Assembly (NCBI GenBank): GCA_963759235.1
Contig: CAVWYO010000007.1
Coordinates: 1 to 64,000 of the forward strand
DNA: 64,000 bases
Direction: 5' to 3'
Source: Bauldia sp963759235
Lineage (GTDB): Bacteria; Pseudomonadota; Alphaproteobacteria; Rhizobiales; Kaistiaceae
Positions 53,322 to 61,894 of the stretch are shown piece by piece. How positions within the stretch are numbered: the stretch's first letter is position 1; every line of letters begins with the position of its first letter. Below the pieces are notes generated by a model that saw nothing but the letters and a program-made list of their open reading frames with translations, was not told the origin of the DNA and did no database searches. The position numbers were made by a program, and so were the translations under genes.

Positions 53322-53998
53322 AGTACGCTATCCGAGATGCTCGGCAGCCTGAGCGATGCCCGCAGGCGTCTCGTCTTCACATCCGAAAGCCCGCTCTCCG
53401 CTATCAGAGTTTCCAGAGCGCCGTCGGCGCCCAAGGCGAACAGCCCGGGGCTGCCAGGCGGAGGCGGCGGTTTGCCGGCGTGCCGCCGAAGGATCGCCAT
53501 CGATTGGGCGAAGAAGGGACTGTTGGCCGGTGTCGTGAAGACCAGCGCAGCAAAGCGTGCGCCGCCCCTCAGGACGCCGCTTACGGCCTTCAGCGCAGCC
53601 GGCGGTGATGGAAACAACATGAGTCCCAAACGGCTGATAGCCGCGTCGAACGGGGCCAGCTTGCTGTCCAAATCATCGGCCGCGCATTCAAGCGTCTCGA
53701 TATTGCGCACGCCTGCCTCGGCTGCGCGTTGGCGCACATGGCTAAGCATGGTCGTCGATATGTCGCTGGCTAACACGCTGCCAGTCGGCCCGACACGCTT
53801 TGCCGCCTGGATCGTTTGGTTGCCCGCTCCGCAAGCCACGTCGAGCACGCGCATGCCAGGCTCGACACTGGCCATGTCGAGCAGCGTATCGGTGGCGTCG
53901 ACTAGACCGGCGGAAAACATATTCTCCCACTTGGCCCAGCCGGGTGCAGCTGACTCCCAGGTCTCGCGAAGGCCAGGTTTCGATACAGTCTCAGGCAT
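53285..53998 (-). CDS. SAM-dependent methyltransferase (class I)
   Basis: ATG 53998 follows a GGAGG (complement of GACCTCCTC). The 237-aa protein has motif I VLDVACGAGNQTIQAAKR, the acidic residue ASDISTTML, ECAADDLDSKLAPFDAAISR and LMLFPSPPAALKAVSGVLRG, all of the UbiE/Methyltransf_11 type. The last 25 residues (PSISDSVLCPKAFKVSWVT) do not fit the family and overlap the SIR2 frame, so the natural end was probably lost at this junction. Substrate unknown. It is divergent from an HxlR-type regulator fragment. Confidence 0.72.
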   Translation of the reverse strand: MPETVSKPGLRETWESAAPGWAKWENMFSAGLVDATDTLLDMASVEPGMRVLDVACGAGNQTIQAAKRVGPTGSVLASDISTTMLSHVRQRAAEAGVRNIETLECAADDLDSKLAPFDAAISRLGLMLFPSPPAALKAVSGVLRGGARFAALVFTTPANSPFFAQSMAILRRHAGKPPPPPGSPGLFALGADGALETLIAESGLSDVKTRRLRASLRLPSISDSVLCPKAFKVSWVT

Positions 53999-54187
53999 CG
54001 TCGACCTCCTCTGCAGCCTGCTGCCTTCAACTCGGACCAGGCCACGATCTCTGCTTTCGCCCGAGCCGCCCCCTTCTGCCAAACGAAGAAATCTTGAGCC
54101 AATCGGCCGCGCTCCGATAGTTCGAAAATTGCACTTAACGACCCGGGCCGTCGCGAGTACCCTCAGGACCGAAGGACGGCGGTGCCC

Positions 54188-54480
54188 ATGCGGAGCTATG
54201 GTCAGTTCTGCCCGGTCGCCAAAGCGGCCCAGGTCTTCTGCGAGCGGTGGACAGCGCTCATTATTCGCGACCTCGGCACCGGAGCGAAACGGTTCTCTGA
54301 GCTGCGCCGAGGCGTTCCCTTGATGTCTAGCTCGATGCTCTCGCGTCGCCTCCGGGACCTCGAGGCCGAGGGCGTCGTCGAGCGCCGGCAAAGTGGTAGT
54401 GGGCGCGGCTGGACCTATTACCTGACGCCTGCGGGCCTTGAGTTCGTGCCGATCGTTGCAGCGCTCGGCGTGTGGGGACT
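54188..54480 (+). pseudogene. HxlR-type regulator, 3' end lost
   Basis: MRSYGQFCPVAKAAQVFCER, WTALIIRDLGTGAKRFSELR, SSSMLSRRLRDLEAEGVVER and YYLTPAGLEFVPIVAALGVW show a complete HxlR winged-helix domain of about 97 residues. Beyond 54480 the frame continues to 54739, but that DNA is a fragment of another gene on the opposite strand, so the tail is artificial. It may have controlled the divergent methyltransferase gene. Confidence 0.68.
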
Positions 54481-54695
54481 TCTCGATGACAGGGGCCACT
54501 TCCGACAGAGCCGGACAGGCGCCGCCAGGGAATATGTACTTCTCGACCCACGAATTGGTGTGAATCCGGCCGACCGTGTGGAGAACAAGAACACCATCCG
54601 GGTTGAGGAGATCGAAGCACCGCTCGAAAAACCGCGGATAGGAATCGAGACCGACATGTTCGAACATGCCGACCGAGACGATGCGCGCTATCCAC
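54481..54695 (-). pseudogene. cyclopropane-fatty-acyl-phospholipid synthase, internal fragment
   Basis: The minus strand reads RIVSVGMFEHVGLDSYPRFF, ERCFDLLNPDGVLVLHTVGR, then WVEKYIFPGGACPALSEVAP. This is the well-conserved segment after the SAM site in CFA synthases (F-E-H-V-G, I-F-P-G-G-x-x-P-x-L-S-E). The SAM-binding N-terminal part and the C-terminus are absent. It abuts other fragments on both sides. Confidence 0.68.
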
Positions 54696-54715
54696 CCGGA
54701 GGCCGATGTCACAGG

Positions 54716-54950
54716 CCGAGGTTGCCATGGGTTATGTAGGAAGCATGGGCGAAGCCTTCGCGCTCGGTGTTGATCACCAGATTGATGTCCCGCTGGCGCC
54801 ATAGCCAAACGTCTTTGGCGATGTGCTTGCCGGCAAGCGCAAACCCGAAGGTTCGAAACATCTTTCCTAGTGTTTCTGCCTCAGTTTCATCGGCGGCAAA
54901 TTCGATGAACGCCACGCCAAGGCTTGCAGGTTGCGCGCGGGAAGAGCTCG
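54716..54950 (-). pseudogene. HPPD-like (dehydroshikimate dehydratase type) fragment
   Basis: MAFIEFAADETEAETLGKMF, GFALAGKHIAKDVWLWRQRD then INLVINTEREGFAHASYITH match the start of the C-terminal hydroxyphenylpyruvate-dioxygenase-like domain. In rhizobia that domain is found fused to a TIM barrel in QuiC-type 3-dehydroshikimate dehydratases. Only about 65 residues remain. The fragment ends where the lsrF coding region ends, so the lsr operon boundary is a breakpoint. Confidence 0.6.
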
Positions 54951-55832
54951 TCAGCCTTTTGCTTGAAGGTCGTTGTAGAGTTGGAAAGCTTTGCCTGGCT
55001 TTTCGAGCTCATGAACCACCTTGTAGACCGCTTGGATCATGGCGATCGGGTCCTTGGCCTGGAAGATGTTGCGACCCATGTCGACGCCTGCCGCGCCTTC
55101 GTCGACGGCCTTATAGGCCATGTCGAGTGCTTCCAGTTCAGGCAGTTTCTTGCCGCCAGCGATCACCACCGGAACCGGGCAGCCGGCAACGACGCGCTCG
55201 AAGCCTTTCTCGACATAGTAAGTCTTGATGTAGTGGGCGCCGAGTTCGGCGGCGATGCGGGTAGAGAGGCCAAAATAGCGGGCGTCGCGTACCATGTCCT
55301 TACCCACACCGGTAACGGCGAGTGTTGGCATACCGTAGCGCGTGCCGGTGTCGATCAGCTGGATGACGTTCTTGATCGACTGGTGTTCGAATTCGGCGCC
55401 GATATAGATCTGTGCCGCCATCGCTGCGGCATTCAAGCGGATGGCGTCCTCGATGTCGACGGCGACGGTTTCGTTCGAGAGTTCGCCCAGGATCGAGTTG
55501 CCGCCAGAACAGCGCAGAACCACCGGCTTCTGGGTTGTCGGTGAAATCGAGCTGCGCAGCGCACCACGGGTCGCCATCAAGACGTCGGCATATTCCGCCA
55601 GCGGAGCGATGCGAAGGTCGATGCGTTCGAGCCCGGTCGTCGGTCCCTGGAAATAGCCATGGTCGAAAGCGAGCATGACAGTGCGGCCGGTCTTGGGACT
55701 GAAGATCCGGGAGAGGCGATTCTTCATACCCCAGTCAAGGTGTGCGCTGCCCTTAAGGAAGAAGCCCTGGTTTTCTGCGGGTCGGTCCAGTCCGAAGTCC
55801 TTCCCATCCTGGATGGCGTCCAAATCGGCCAT
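54951..55832 (-). CDS. lsrF: phospho-AI-2 processing aldolase/thiolase LsrF
   Basis: The 293-aa protein belongs to the class I aldolase group of LsrF/FbaB. Landmarks are KNRLSRIFSPKTGRTVMLAF with DHGYFQGPTTGLERID, the barrel strand AVDIEDAIRLNAAAMAAQIY, the probable Schiff-base Lys in AHYIKTYYVEKGFERVV and the phosphate-binding VVIAGGKKLPELEALDMAYK with GVDMGRNIFQ. In E. coli LsrF transfers an acetyl group from the LsrG product to CoA, finishing AI-2 breakdown. Length and start match the E. coli protein (about 291 aa). It is the last gene of the minus-strand lsr operon, 99 bp after lsrB. Confidence 0.88.
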   Translation of the reverse strand: MADLDAIQDGKDFGLDRPAENQGFFLKGSAHLDWGMKNRLSRIFSPKTGRTVMLAFDHGYFQGPTTGLERIDLRIAPLAEYADVLMATRGALRSSISPTTQKPVVLRCSGGNSILGELSNETVAVDIEDAIRLNAAAMAAQIYIGAEFEHQSIKNVIQLIDTGTRYGMPTLAVTGVGKDMVRDARYFGLSTRIAAELGAHYIKTYYVEKGFERVVAGCPVPVVIAGGKKLPELEALDMAYKAVDEGAAGVDMGRNIFQAKDPIAMIQAVYKVVHELEKPGKAFQLYNDLQAKG

Positions 55833-55931
55833 TTGCGTTTCCCTTTCGCCTCTGGTGTCGAGGCACGGCTGGTGTTGCGTCAGGAAGAGCCCGCCGCGGC
55901 ACAGGGCCGCGACGGGGAAGTTTCGACAGGA

Positions 55932-56969
55932 TCAGAAGTCGTAGTTGTCGATGTTCTCGGCGGTGAAGACGGTCCGCTCGGGAAGCAGGATGATGCCGCT
56001 GCCGGGCGCTTCGTAGTCATAGCCCTGCACCGAATTCGGCGAGACTTCGACGGTGCCGATGCCCGGGACTTCGATTTTGTCGCCGACGGCGAAAGTCTTG
56101 CCGTTCACCAGTTCGTTGGCGATGTAGACCGAGAGCTTGCCCTGCACCACAACGTCCCACAGCCCGAAGGCCTTGACGGTGCCCGACTTCACGTATTGCC
56201 GCATAGTGTTCGGCGTCGAGAAGCCGGTGATGATGACTTTGCCGGCGATGCCGAGGTTTTCAGCCGCTTGAGCCGAACCCGGGAGCGCGTTGGCGTCGGG
56301 GCAGATGATCGCGTCGAGGTCCGGATACGTCTGGAACAGGGCGGTCGGCACCTGCACAGCCTTCTGGGCGTCCTCACCGGAGAACTCGGTCGCGACGACC
56401 TCCCAGCTCGGATACTTCTCGGCGATGATCTTCTTGGCGACTTCGGCCCACTGGTTCTGGTCGGTCACGGTCGGCGAAGAGTAGTGGAACGCCACTTTCT
56501 TTGGCGCTGTGGGATCGGCCATCTGGTCGGCCGCCATCTGTACCAGCAGCCCGCCGAGCTGTTGGGGGGTGCCTTGGTCGATGTAGTAGCTGCGGCACTT
56601 CGGGTTCACGTCGCTGTCCCACGTCAGCACCTTTAGACCCTTGTCCTCGGCGCGCTTCAGCGCTTCGCAAAGCCCGTCGGGCGAGAGCGCGGAGATGGCG
56701 ATGGCGTTGTAGCCCTGATTGACGAAGTTGTTGATGAACTCGACCTGACCGGAAACAGAGGCTTCCGACGGGCCGTCATACTTCACTTCGACTCCGAGCT
56801 GCTTGCCCATTGCCATGGCGCCCGCGCCGCCGGACTCGAAGAAGCCGACGCCGGTGAGCTTGGGAATGAAGGCGATCTTGGTGTCCGCGGCAAAGGCTGC
56901 GGCAGTCGATAGACCGAGCACGAGCGCTGAAGCAGCGACGATCCCCAGTGTAATACGTTCGAAAGTCAT
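55932..56969 (-). CDS. lsrB: AI-2 periplasmic binding protein LsrB
   Basis: ATG 56969 with GGAGG upstream opens a signal peptide (MTFERITLGIVAASALVLGL, cleaved near AFAAD); the frame extends upstream but without family sequence. The 345-aa product carries all six positions used by Salmonella LsrB to hold AI-2: Lys37 (FIPKLTGVGFF), Asp118 (LTWDSDVNP), Asp170 and Gln171 (PTVTDQNQW), Pro224 and Ala226 (ICPDANALPG). This full set is the accepted mark of a genuine AI-2 receptor, as opposed to RbsB-like sugar binders. It feeds LsrC/LsrD. Sixth gene of the operon. Confidence 0.9.
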   Translation of the reverse strand: MTFERITLGIVAASALVLGLSTAAAFAADTKIAFIPKLTGVGFFESGGAGAMAMGKQLGVEVKYDGPSEASVSGQVEFINNFVNQGYNAIAISALSPDGLCEALKRAEDKGLKVLTWDSDVNPKCRSYYIDQGTPQQLGGLLVQMAADQMADPTAPKKVAFHYSSPTVTDQNQWAEVAKKIIAEKYPSWEVVATEFSGEDAQKAVQVPTALFQTYPDLDAIICPDANALPGSAQAAENLGIAGKVIITGFSTPNTMRQYVKSGTVKAFGLWDVVVQGKLSVYIANELVNGKTFAVGDKIEVPGIGTVEVSPNSVQGYDYEAPGSGIILLPERTVFTAENIDNYDF

Positions 56970-57048
56970 CTGGATGTCCTCCACTTGGTGAATGGTTGTC
57001 TCGTCGGGGGCCGTTCTCCGGCCTCTTCGTGCGGATGCTGATTTGTCC

Positions 57049-58107
57049 TCATCCGCCGTTTCCTTCCACGGCCATCCGTTCGGCCGCATAAGCCGCCTGA
57101 TTGGCGCGCTTCGTGTTGAGCACCGATATCCCGATCTTGAGCGCAACAGACCCGATGAGAAGCGCGCCGACGATGACCGGGACGACGTCACTGGTAATGC
57201 CGAGCGCCAGAAGACCTTGGCGCAGGAAGCCGAGCACGAGCCCGGCGAGGAACGTGCCGAGCACCGAGCCCTGGCCGCCATAGATCGAGGCCCCCCCGAG
57301 CACGACGGCGGTGATGATGTTGAGAAGGGCTTCGCTGCCGAGATCGGAGCGAGCCGAGGTGAAGTAGGCAGTGAGCACCAGACCGGCCACAGCGGCGGCA
57401 AAACCGTTGATGGCATAGACGGTGACGAGCGTACGCTTGACCGGAACGCCGGTGAAGCGGGCGACATTTGCAGAGACGCCGATCAGCTTGAGATAACGCC
57501 CGAAACGGGTGCGCAGCATCAGCCACGAGGCAATGGCGCCAAGGAGGATGGTGATGACGAGCGGCATAGGCACCCAGCCGATGCTGCCGTGGCCGATCCA
57601 GGTGAAGCTTGGGGGAAGGCCGGTGATGCCCTCGTAGAGGTAGGCCTCGAATCCGCCGGCGCCATAGGCCTTAAAGCCGAGCATGTCGAGCAGCGTCGGC
57701 AAACCGGTGGCGATGCCGGCATAAAGAAAAAGCATGGCTAGCGTGACGACCAGTGGGTTGACGTCCGTTCGCGCGATCACCGTGCCGTTGAGGGCGCCGG
57801 CGGCAAGCCCGGTACAAAGAGCGAGGACGACCGCGAAACCGATCGGCACGCCAGCGACGAACGCCAGCCCCAGCACAATCGAGGCAAGTCCCATAATCGA
57901 GACGCCGGAGATGTCGATGCCGCCAGTCATGATAATTAGCGTGAGGCCGATAGCGGCGATAATCACGTGGACAAAGTCGCTGGTCGAGAACAGGAGGTTC
58001 TCGAAATTGAGGAAGGTTGGGTTGATGAGGCCGAGAATGACGAGCTCCAGCACCAGCACGACGGCTAGCGCCAACTCCCAGCTTCTTGCCCAGGTCGGGA
58101 TCTTCAT
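57049..58107 (-). CDS. lsrD: AI-2 importer permease LsrD
   Basis: ATG 58107 overlaps the lsrC stop by 4 bp. The 352-aa RbsC-type membrane protein has ELALAVVLVLELVILGLINP, the G-G-I-D-I-S motif in LIIMTGGIDISGVSIMGLAS, ARTDVNPLVVTLAMLFLYAG and VVLGGASIYGGQGSVLGTFL. A short cytoplasmic tail follows (TKRANQAAYAAERMAVEG). C versus D is assigned by gene order. It forms the AI-2 channel with LsrC. Confidence 0.87.
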   Translation of the reverse strand: MKIPTWARSWELALAVVLVLELVILGLINPTFLNFENLLFSTSDFVHVIIAAIGLTLIIMTGGIDISGVSIMGLASIVLGLAFVAGVPIGFAVVLALCTGLAAGALNGTVIARTDVNPLVVTLAMLFLYAGIATGLPTLLDMLGFKAYGAGGFEAYLYEGITGLPPSFTWIGHGSIGWVPMPLVITILLGAIASWLMLRTRFGRYLKLIGVSANVARFTGVPVKRTLVTVYAINGFAAAVAGLVLTAYFTSARSDLGSEALLNIITAVVLGGASIYGGQGSVLGTFLAGLVLGFLRQGLLALGITSDVVPVIVGALLIGSVALKIGISVLNTKRANQAAYAAERMAVEGNGG

Positions 58108-59123
58108 GGCGCAACCTCCGAGGGCTGCCGGATGTCGGGATCGAGCTCGGCGCGGCGCATCTCTGCCGCGCGTGCTGCGAGTTGACGATTGCGGACGGCG
58201 CGGCGGATCGCGTAGTCCGAGATTACCACGGCGAGCAGCACCGCGCCGGCCACGGCGTTGTTCCACGAGCCCGGTACGTGCAGGAAAATCATCATCGAAT
58301 CGACGGTGGTCAGGAACAGCACGCCGATCACCGCGGACCAGATTGAGCCGACGCCGCCCATCAGGCTAACCCCGCCCAAAACCACCGCCGCGATCGCTTT
58401 CAACTCTTGGCCAGAGCCGGCCTGCATTGGCACGAAACCAATTTGGCCGGTGAACACAATCGCCGCAGCGCCGGAGAAAAGGCCGGCCAGCGAATAGGCC
58501 GAGAACTCCGTGGCCTTGACGTTAATGCCTAGGAGATAAGCGCCATCACGGTTGTCGCCAACCGCATAGAAATTGCGGACCGCTTTGACGCGCGCGAGGA
58601 GGATCGCGAGAACGATGACGAGCGCGGCTACGGCCCAAACCATCACCGGCAGGCTCATATAGCGGGTGACGGCGAGAGACTTGATCGACTGCGGGATCGA
58701 TTCGATCCAACTGCCACCTGTCAGCACGCGCATGAAGCCACGATAGACGCCGAGCGTCCCGAGCGTCATGATGATTGGCGGAATACCAATGAACGCGACG
58801 CCGACGGCGTTGACCATGCCGCCGGCGAGACCGGTCAGCAGGGTTAGGAGCATCGCGATAGGCAGTGGAATACCGGCATTGAGCGCGAAGCCGAAGATCA
58901 CGGCCGCGAGGCCGGCGGTCGCGCCGACTGAAACGTCGATGCCGCGTGTCAGGATCACGAACATCTGGCCGATGGCGATCAGCATCAGGAAGATCGACGA
59001 GTTCACGATGTTTATGAGGGTAATCGGGTACAAGACGGCCTTGTTGACCGTGGAGACCGCGAGGATCATTGCAATCAGCAGCACCAGAACAAGGAACTCG
59101 CGGCTTCTGAAAATCTTCATCAT
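58104..59123 (-). CDS. lsrC: AI-2 importer permease LsrC
   Basis: The 339-aa permease overlaps lsrA by 4 bp and lsrD by 4 bp. Family marks are FVILTRGIDVSVGATAGLAA, the periplasmic GGSWIESIPQSIKSL loop, VGDNRDGAYLLGINVKATEF and AAVVLGGVSLMGGVGSIWSA. Its C-terminal basic/acidic tail (RRAVRNRQLAARAAEMRRAE) is longer than usual. It pairs with LsrD under the LsrA ATPase. Confidence 0.87.
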   Translation of the reverse strand: MMKIFRSREFLVLVLLIAMILAVSTVNKAVLYPITLINIVNSSIFLMLIAIGQMFVILTRGIDVSVGATAGLAAVIFGFALNAGIPLPIAMLLTLLTGLAGGMVNAVGVAFIGIPPIIMTLGTLGVYRGFMRVLTGGSWIESIPQSIKSLAVTRYMSLPVMVWAVAALVIVLAILLARVKAVRNFYAVGDNRDGAYLLGINVKATEFSAYSLAGLFSGAAAIVFTGQIGFVPMQAGSGQELKAIAAVVLGGVSLMGGVGSIWSAVIGVLFLTTVDSMMIFLHVPGSWNNAVAGAVLLAVVISDYAIRRAVRNRQLAARAAEMRRAELDPDIRQPSEVAP

Positions 59124-60625
59124 GCCGGGACGTCTCTGTTCACGTCGAAGGTGGCGGCGGAGATCTGTTCGACCCCCTTCACGCCGGCGGGCAGCTCCGT
59201 GAGCCGGCCGCGCCGCATGACCATGATGCGGTCGCTCACCTCGGCAATCTCACCGACCTCTGAGGAGATCACGACGACACCCACGCCCTCGGCGGTCAGC
59301 TTGCGGATGATGCGATAGACGTCCTGACGGGCGCGGGCATCGATGCCGCGCGTCGGTTCGTCGAGGATAATGACGCGCGGTTCCGGTGCCAGCGTCTTGG
59401 CCAGCACGACCTTCTGCTGGTTGCCGCCGCTCAACGTGCGCGCCACCTGCATAGGCGAGGTGAGCTTGATGCGCAGTCGTTCTACGAAGCGGCCGGCGAG
59501 CGCCGTCTCTTGGATCTTGCTCATGAAACGCGAGCGGCCAAGCGAGAGTACGCTTGACGAGATTGTCTGGGCGCTTGGCAGCGAAAGAAAGATGCCGTGG
59601 GCGCGCCGGTCCTCGGGCACATAGGCAAGACCCATTTCCTGGGAGGCCCGCGGTGTACGCTGCGGCGCGACCTTGCCGGCAATGACGACCTCGCCGGTTG
59701 CATCCCGATCAATTCCGAAGATTGCCTCGGCCAACTCCGTGCGTCCCGAACCGACGACACCGGAAATGCCGACCACTTCGCCCGGAAAGACCTCGAAGCT
59801 GACGTCGCGAAACACGCGGCTGCACAGGTTCGCGACCTTCAGAACCGGGTCACTGCCGAGCGTGCGCGAAACCTCGTTTCTGTTCTCGTTGGGCGGCGCG
59901 AAGTCGGCGGGCAACATCGCCTCGACCAGCATGTCGGTGGTGAGTTCGGCTGCAGGCGCGGTGAGCACGAAACGCCCGTCGCGCAAAACCTTTATTTGGT
60001 CGGTGAGTTCGAGCACCTCGTTGAGGCGGTGCGAGATGAACAACAAGCCGATGCCGCGCGCTTTGAGATTGCGGATCTGCGCAGCAAGGCTCGTGACCTC
60101 GCGCCGAGTCAGCGACGAGGTCGGTTCGTCAAGGATCAGCACATGGGCGTTGCGCAACAGGCCACGCACGATCTCGACCAGCTGCTGGTTGGCGATAGAC
60201 AGCTCGCCACCCGGCGCGGCGAAATCGGTCTTGAGCCCGATATCGCTAGCTATTTCGCGGGCGCGACGCGCATTGGTGGCCGAGTCGCCCTCCAGGCCCA
60301 TGGTTAGGTTTTCGAGCACAGTGAGATTGGGGAAGATGTGAGGTTCCTGTGGCACCATATAGATGCCGTGGGCATGCGCCTCGGAGGGGCGAGAGAGGAT
60401 GGTCGGCTTGCCGCTGATCTCAATGGTGCCTGCCGTGGGCTGATAGGCCCCCGAGATGATCTTCACGATCGTCGACTTTCCGGAGCCATTGCCGCCGAGA
60501 AGGGCGTGGACCGTGCCAGGATAGATGTCGAAATCGATTCCCCGTAGAACGGTGACGCTCTCGAACACCTTCCATATGCCGCGTAGGGAAACCAGCGGGG
60601 CTGGCGAAATGGCATCAGCCTGCAT
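59120..60625 (-). CDS. lsrA: AI-2 importer ATPase LsrA
   Basis: The 501-aa protein has two ABC domains. Domain 1: Walker A LLGGNGSGKSTIVKII, Walker B VLILDEPTSSLTRREV, FISHRLNEVLELTDQI. Domain 2: degenerate Walker A GVVGSGRTELAEAIFG, intact signature LSGGNQQKVVLAKTLA and Walker B VIILDEPTRGIDARARQDVY. The degenerate second site is typical of RbsA/LsrA. It powers AI-2 import with LsrC, LsrD and LsrB. Its start overlaps the lsrE stop by 11 bp. Confidence 0.88.
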   Translation of the reverse strand: MQADAISPAPLVSLRGIWKVFESVTVLRGIDFDIYPGTVHALLGGNGSGKSTIVKIISGAYQPTAGTIEISGKPTILSRPSEAHAHGIYMVPQEPHIFPNLTVLENLTMGLEGDSATNARRAREIASDIGLKTDFAAPGGELSIANQQLVEIVRGLLRNAHVLILDEPTSSLTRREVTSLAAQIRNLKARGIGLLFISHRLNEVLELTDQIKVLRDGRFVLTAPAAELTTDMLVEAMLPADFAPPNENRNEVSRTLGSDPVLKVANLCSRVFRDVSFEVFPGEVVGISGVVGSGRTELAEAIFGIDRDATGEVVIAGKVAPQRTPRASQEMGLAYVPEDRRAHGIFLSLPSAQTISSSVLSLGRSRFMSKIQETALAGRFVERLRIKLTSPMQVARTLSGGNQQKVVLAKTLAPEPRVIILDEPTRGIDARARQDVYRIIRKLTAEGVGVVVISSEVGEIAEVSDRIMVMRRGRLTELPAGVKGVEQISAATFDVNRDVPA

Positions 60626-61346
60626 GGAAGTTCTCCGAGTCCGGGGCCGGTGTCTTTGCCATGGCGGCTAGATGGTGGAAGGCGACCTCGGGCGCCGGCG
60701 CACGAAAGATCGCGCTGCCGGATACGATAATGTCGGGACCTGCAATTGCCGCATCCGTGATGGTCGCCACCGTAACGCCGCCGTCTATGGCCATCAGAGG
60801 GCGCTCGGGAGCGGACATATCTCGCAGAACCCGCAACCGCGCGCCCGCCTCGGCGAGGTTCGGGCGCTCGTCGATGCGAGGATCGAGTGCAAGAACAAGA
60901 ATGAGGTCAGGCGCGAGCTGAAGCAGTCGCTTGACCCTGTCTAGGGGCGTGTCGGGCATAGTGGCGAGACCAGCAAGAATCGGCCGGCCCAAGTCGGATG
61001 AGGCGGCGCGGATCGCAGCCAGCGCCCGAGCCGCCGCCGTCGCCTCGGCATGGACAGTGATGATATCGGCTCCAGCCTCGGCGAAGGCTGCGACGTGTTC
61101 ATCGGGCCGCGCCACCATCAGGTGGACGTCGCGCAACATGCCCTCCCCCAATGCCTTGACAAATCCTGGGCCCGCTGTCATTTGCGGCACGAAAACCCCA
61201 TCCATCACGTCGAAATGCAAAATCCGTCCGCCCCAGCCTGCAAGACGGCGGGCAGCCTCGCCAAGGTTGTCGAGCGGAGCCGCGAAGATGCCGGCGCTGA
61301 TGCCGCGGCAGCGCGCTCTCAGCTCATTGGCGGACGAGGTGCACAT
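60615..61346 (-). CDS. lsrE: ribulose-phosphate 3-epimerase-like protein LsrE
   Basis: This 243-aa Rpe-family TIM barrel contains the metal and catalytic sites ILHFDVMDGVFVPQMTAGPG, DVHLMVARPDEHVAAFAEAG, ITVHAEA and the phosphate loop DGGVTVATI with GSAIF. Within the lsr operon an Rpe-like gene is known as lsrE in Salmonella; most other lsr loci lack it. The true substrate of LsrE is not settled. Position between lsrG and lsrA, with 4-bp spacing and 11-bp overlap, shows it is fully part of the operon. Confidence 0.82.
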   Translation of the reverse strand: MCTSSANELRARCRGISAGIFAAPLDNLGEAARRLAGWGGRILHFDVMDGVFVPQMTAGPGFVKALGEGMLRDVHLMVARPDEHVAAFAEAGADIITVHAEATAAARALAAIRAASSDLGRPILAGLATMPDTPLDRVKRLLQLAPDLILVLALDPRIDERPNLAEAGARLRVLRDMSAPERPLMAIDGGVTVATITDAAIAGPDIIVSGSAIFRAPAPEVAFHHLAAMAKTPAPDSENFHAG

Positions 61347-61350
61347 GGCA

Positions 61351-61671
61351 TCACTGCCCAGCCAGCACCTCGGTGTGGCTAGGCATGACCATGCGGAAAA
61401 AGTCCTTTTCCCGCTTCTCTGTGGTCATCAAATTCTTGAGCCCGTCAGCCGTCAGACGGTAGTGCTCAGTCTGGCGATGCGCGTGGACGGCTGCTTCATC
61501 CTCAAACGCTTCGTAGATCACGAAGTGATTTTCGTCCGCAGCGTCCTGGAGCACATCAAGCCGATAGTTGCCGGGTTCGGTGCGCGTCCTTTCAAAATTG
61601 ACGCGGAAGACCTCGAGGAATTCCTTAACGCGCCCAGGTTTGATCCTGATGTGGACAAGTTGGACAAACAT
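61351..61671 (-). CDS. lsrG: phospho-AI-2 isomerase/monooxygenase-like LsrG
   Basis: The 106-aa antibiotic-biosynthesis-monooxygenase (ABM) fold protein starts MFVQLVHIRIKPGRVKEFLE; the frame upstream is not family-like. It includes EPGNYRLDVLQDAADENHFV, IYEAFEDEAAVHAHRQTEHY and a C-terminal KDFFRMVMPSHTE. Length and motifs agree with E. coli LsrG, which isomerises phospho-DPD before LsrF. It is the first gene of the minus-strand operon and faces lsrR. Confidence 0.88.
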   Translation of the reverse strand: MFVQLVHIRIKPGRVKEFLEVFRVNFERTRTEPGNYRLDVLQDAADENHFVIYEAFEDEAAVHAHRQTEHYRLTADGLKNLMTTEKREKDFFRMVMPSHTEVLAGQ

Positions 61672-61894
61672 CGAACTCCCCCCAACGTGCCGGGCATTTA
61701 CCCAAAATCGCCATGTCGGCCTCAACCAGACCCCGCTGAGGCGCGGGCGATCATTTGTTCTAATGAAATCCAATTGAACATCTTTGTCAAGCGAAAGAGG
61801 CAAAATGGCAGGGAAATTTGAACCGTAGAGGGCATTCTTGTTGACACAATGTGTGAGTGATGATCGTTTGTACAGAGAGAGGGCAGAGCTGGAC
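61672..61894. promoter_or_regulatory. divergent lsrG/lsrR control region
   Basis: The 223-bp gap contains a TTGACA -35-like box at 61841 and, overlapping it, the palindrome ACACA-A-TGTGT (61844-61854). A wider inverted repeat, TGTTC (61756-61760) and GAACA (61776-61780), lies nearer lsrG. LsrR in enteric bacteria represses both directions from such a gap until phospho-AI-2 binds. The boxes are candidates by position, not proven LsrR sites. Confidence 0.5.

Noticed and set aside
53285..54808. A 507-codon minus-strand frame spanning methyltransferase and upstream DNA
   Set aside because: The N-terminal 270 codons run antisense to an HxlR gene and across a lipid-synthase fragment; the real methyltransferase starts at 53998.
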